The notes beneath the pieces were generated by a model, which saw only the letters and a list, made by a program, of their open reading frames with translations, was not told the origin of the DNA and made no database searches. Shown here in pieces: positions 4,921-5,019 of a DNA stretch of 5,019 nt; the stretch's first letter is position 1, and every line of letters starts with the position of its first letter. The position numbers and the translations under genes are program-made. The DNA comes from CAZALT01 sp964485515 (GTDB taxonomy: Bacteria; Actinomycetota; Acidimicrobiia; Acidimicrobiales; Acidimicrobilacustridaceae), in NCBI GenBank assembly GCA_964485515.1, contig CAZALT010000216.1, positions 1 through 5,019 on the forward strand, in the 5' to 3' direction.

Positions 4921-4940
4921 CTGACGCATAGGGTCGTCAG
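4921..4940. repeat. CTGACG/CGTCAG inverted repeat
   Basis: CTGACG (4921-4926) and CGTCAG (4935-4940) are perfectly complementary around 8 bp. The core TGAC matches the half-sites nearer hipB, so this may be a distal copy of the same binding site. It could also be a small hairpin of an element continuing beyond the window. The rest of 4881-5019 shows no gene; GAGCCGGG occurs twice (4976-4983 and 5000-5007). Confidence 0.35.
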
Positions 4941-5019
4941 CAGGGATCGTCGGGGCACCAGTTGCGACGCCGATAGAGCCGGGTTACCCATGAGCAGCGG
5001 AGCCGGGCGGTAGTACCGT

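Noticed and set aside
4500..4991. Extension of the hipA frame upstream to 4991
   Set aside because: It overlaps all of hipB in another frame, and the HipA N-terminal domain starts naturally at the ATG at 4499.
1..5019. CRISPR arrays, tRNA or rRNA genes, transposases, integrases
   Set aside because: No regularly spaced repeats, cloverleaf with CCA-type end, rRNA signature or recombinase motif was seen on either strand.

Overview
The window is very GC-rich, with strong G/C preference at third codon positions. It carries two lipoprotein-type genes with long threonine tracts encoded almost only by ACC and ACG, and a single-PASTA secreted protein of a type I associate with actinobacteria. I infer a high-GC actinobacterium, possibly of the class Acidimicrobiia. 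The lineage is an inference; no rRNA or other phylogenetic marker is present.

Layout. Positions 1-285 show no convincing gene. A 333-residue lipoprotein-like membrane protein runs 286-1287 (+) and is followed by a perfect 9-bp stem-loop (1310-1334), probably its terminator. A compact type II toxin-antitoxin operon lies on the minus strand: a Phd/YefM-family antitoxin (2235 to 1972), then a PIN-domain VapC-like ribonuclease toxin (1961 to 1572, TTG start). A perfect 10-bp inverted repeat covers the antitoxin start codon and is a strong operator candidate. Divergent from it, a 149-residue PASTA lipoprotein runs 2444-2893 (+), with a strong ribosome binding site and a leader that can fold in two mutually exclusive ways. 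Positions 2894-3227 are largely non-coding between convergent genes, with stem-loops and one doubtful 39-codon ORF. The right third is a second toxin-antitoxin operon on the minus strand: hipB (4795 to 4496) and hipA (4499 to 3228), joined by an ATGA overlap. Its upstream region (4796-4950) is unusually rich in TGAC/GTCA half-sites, some at 10- and 20-bp spacing.

How the genes relate. Each toxin-antitoxin pair is antitoxin-first and probably autoregulated. The PIN toxin would cleave RNA. The HipA kinase would phosphorylate a target, usually an aminoacyl-tRNA synthetase in characterised members. The two threonine-rich proteins are envelope proteins, and nothing in the sequence links them functionally to the toxins. 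All the gene families are known. The less familiar material is in the regulatory architecture, a shifted serine in the HipA activation motif, and the possible double membrane anchoring of the first protein.
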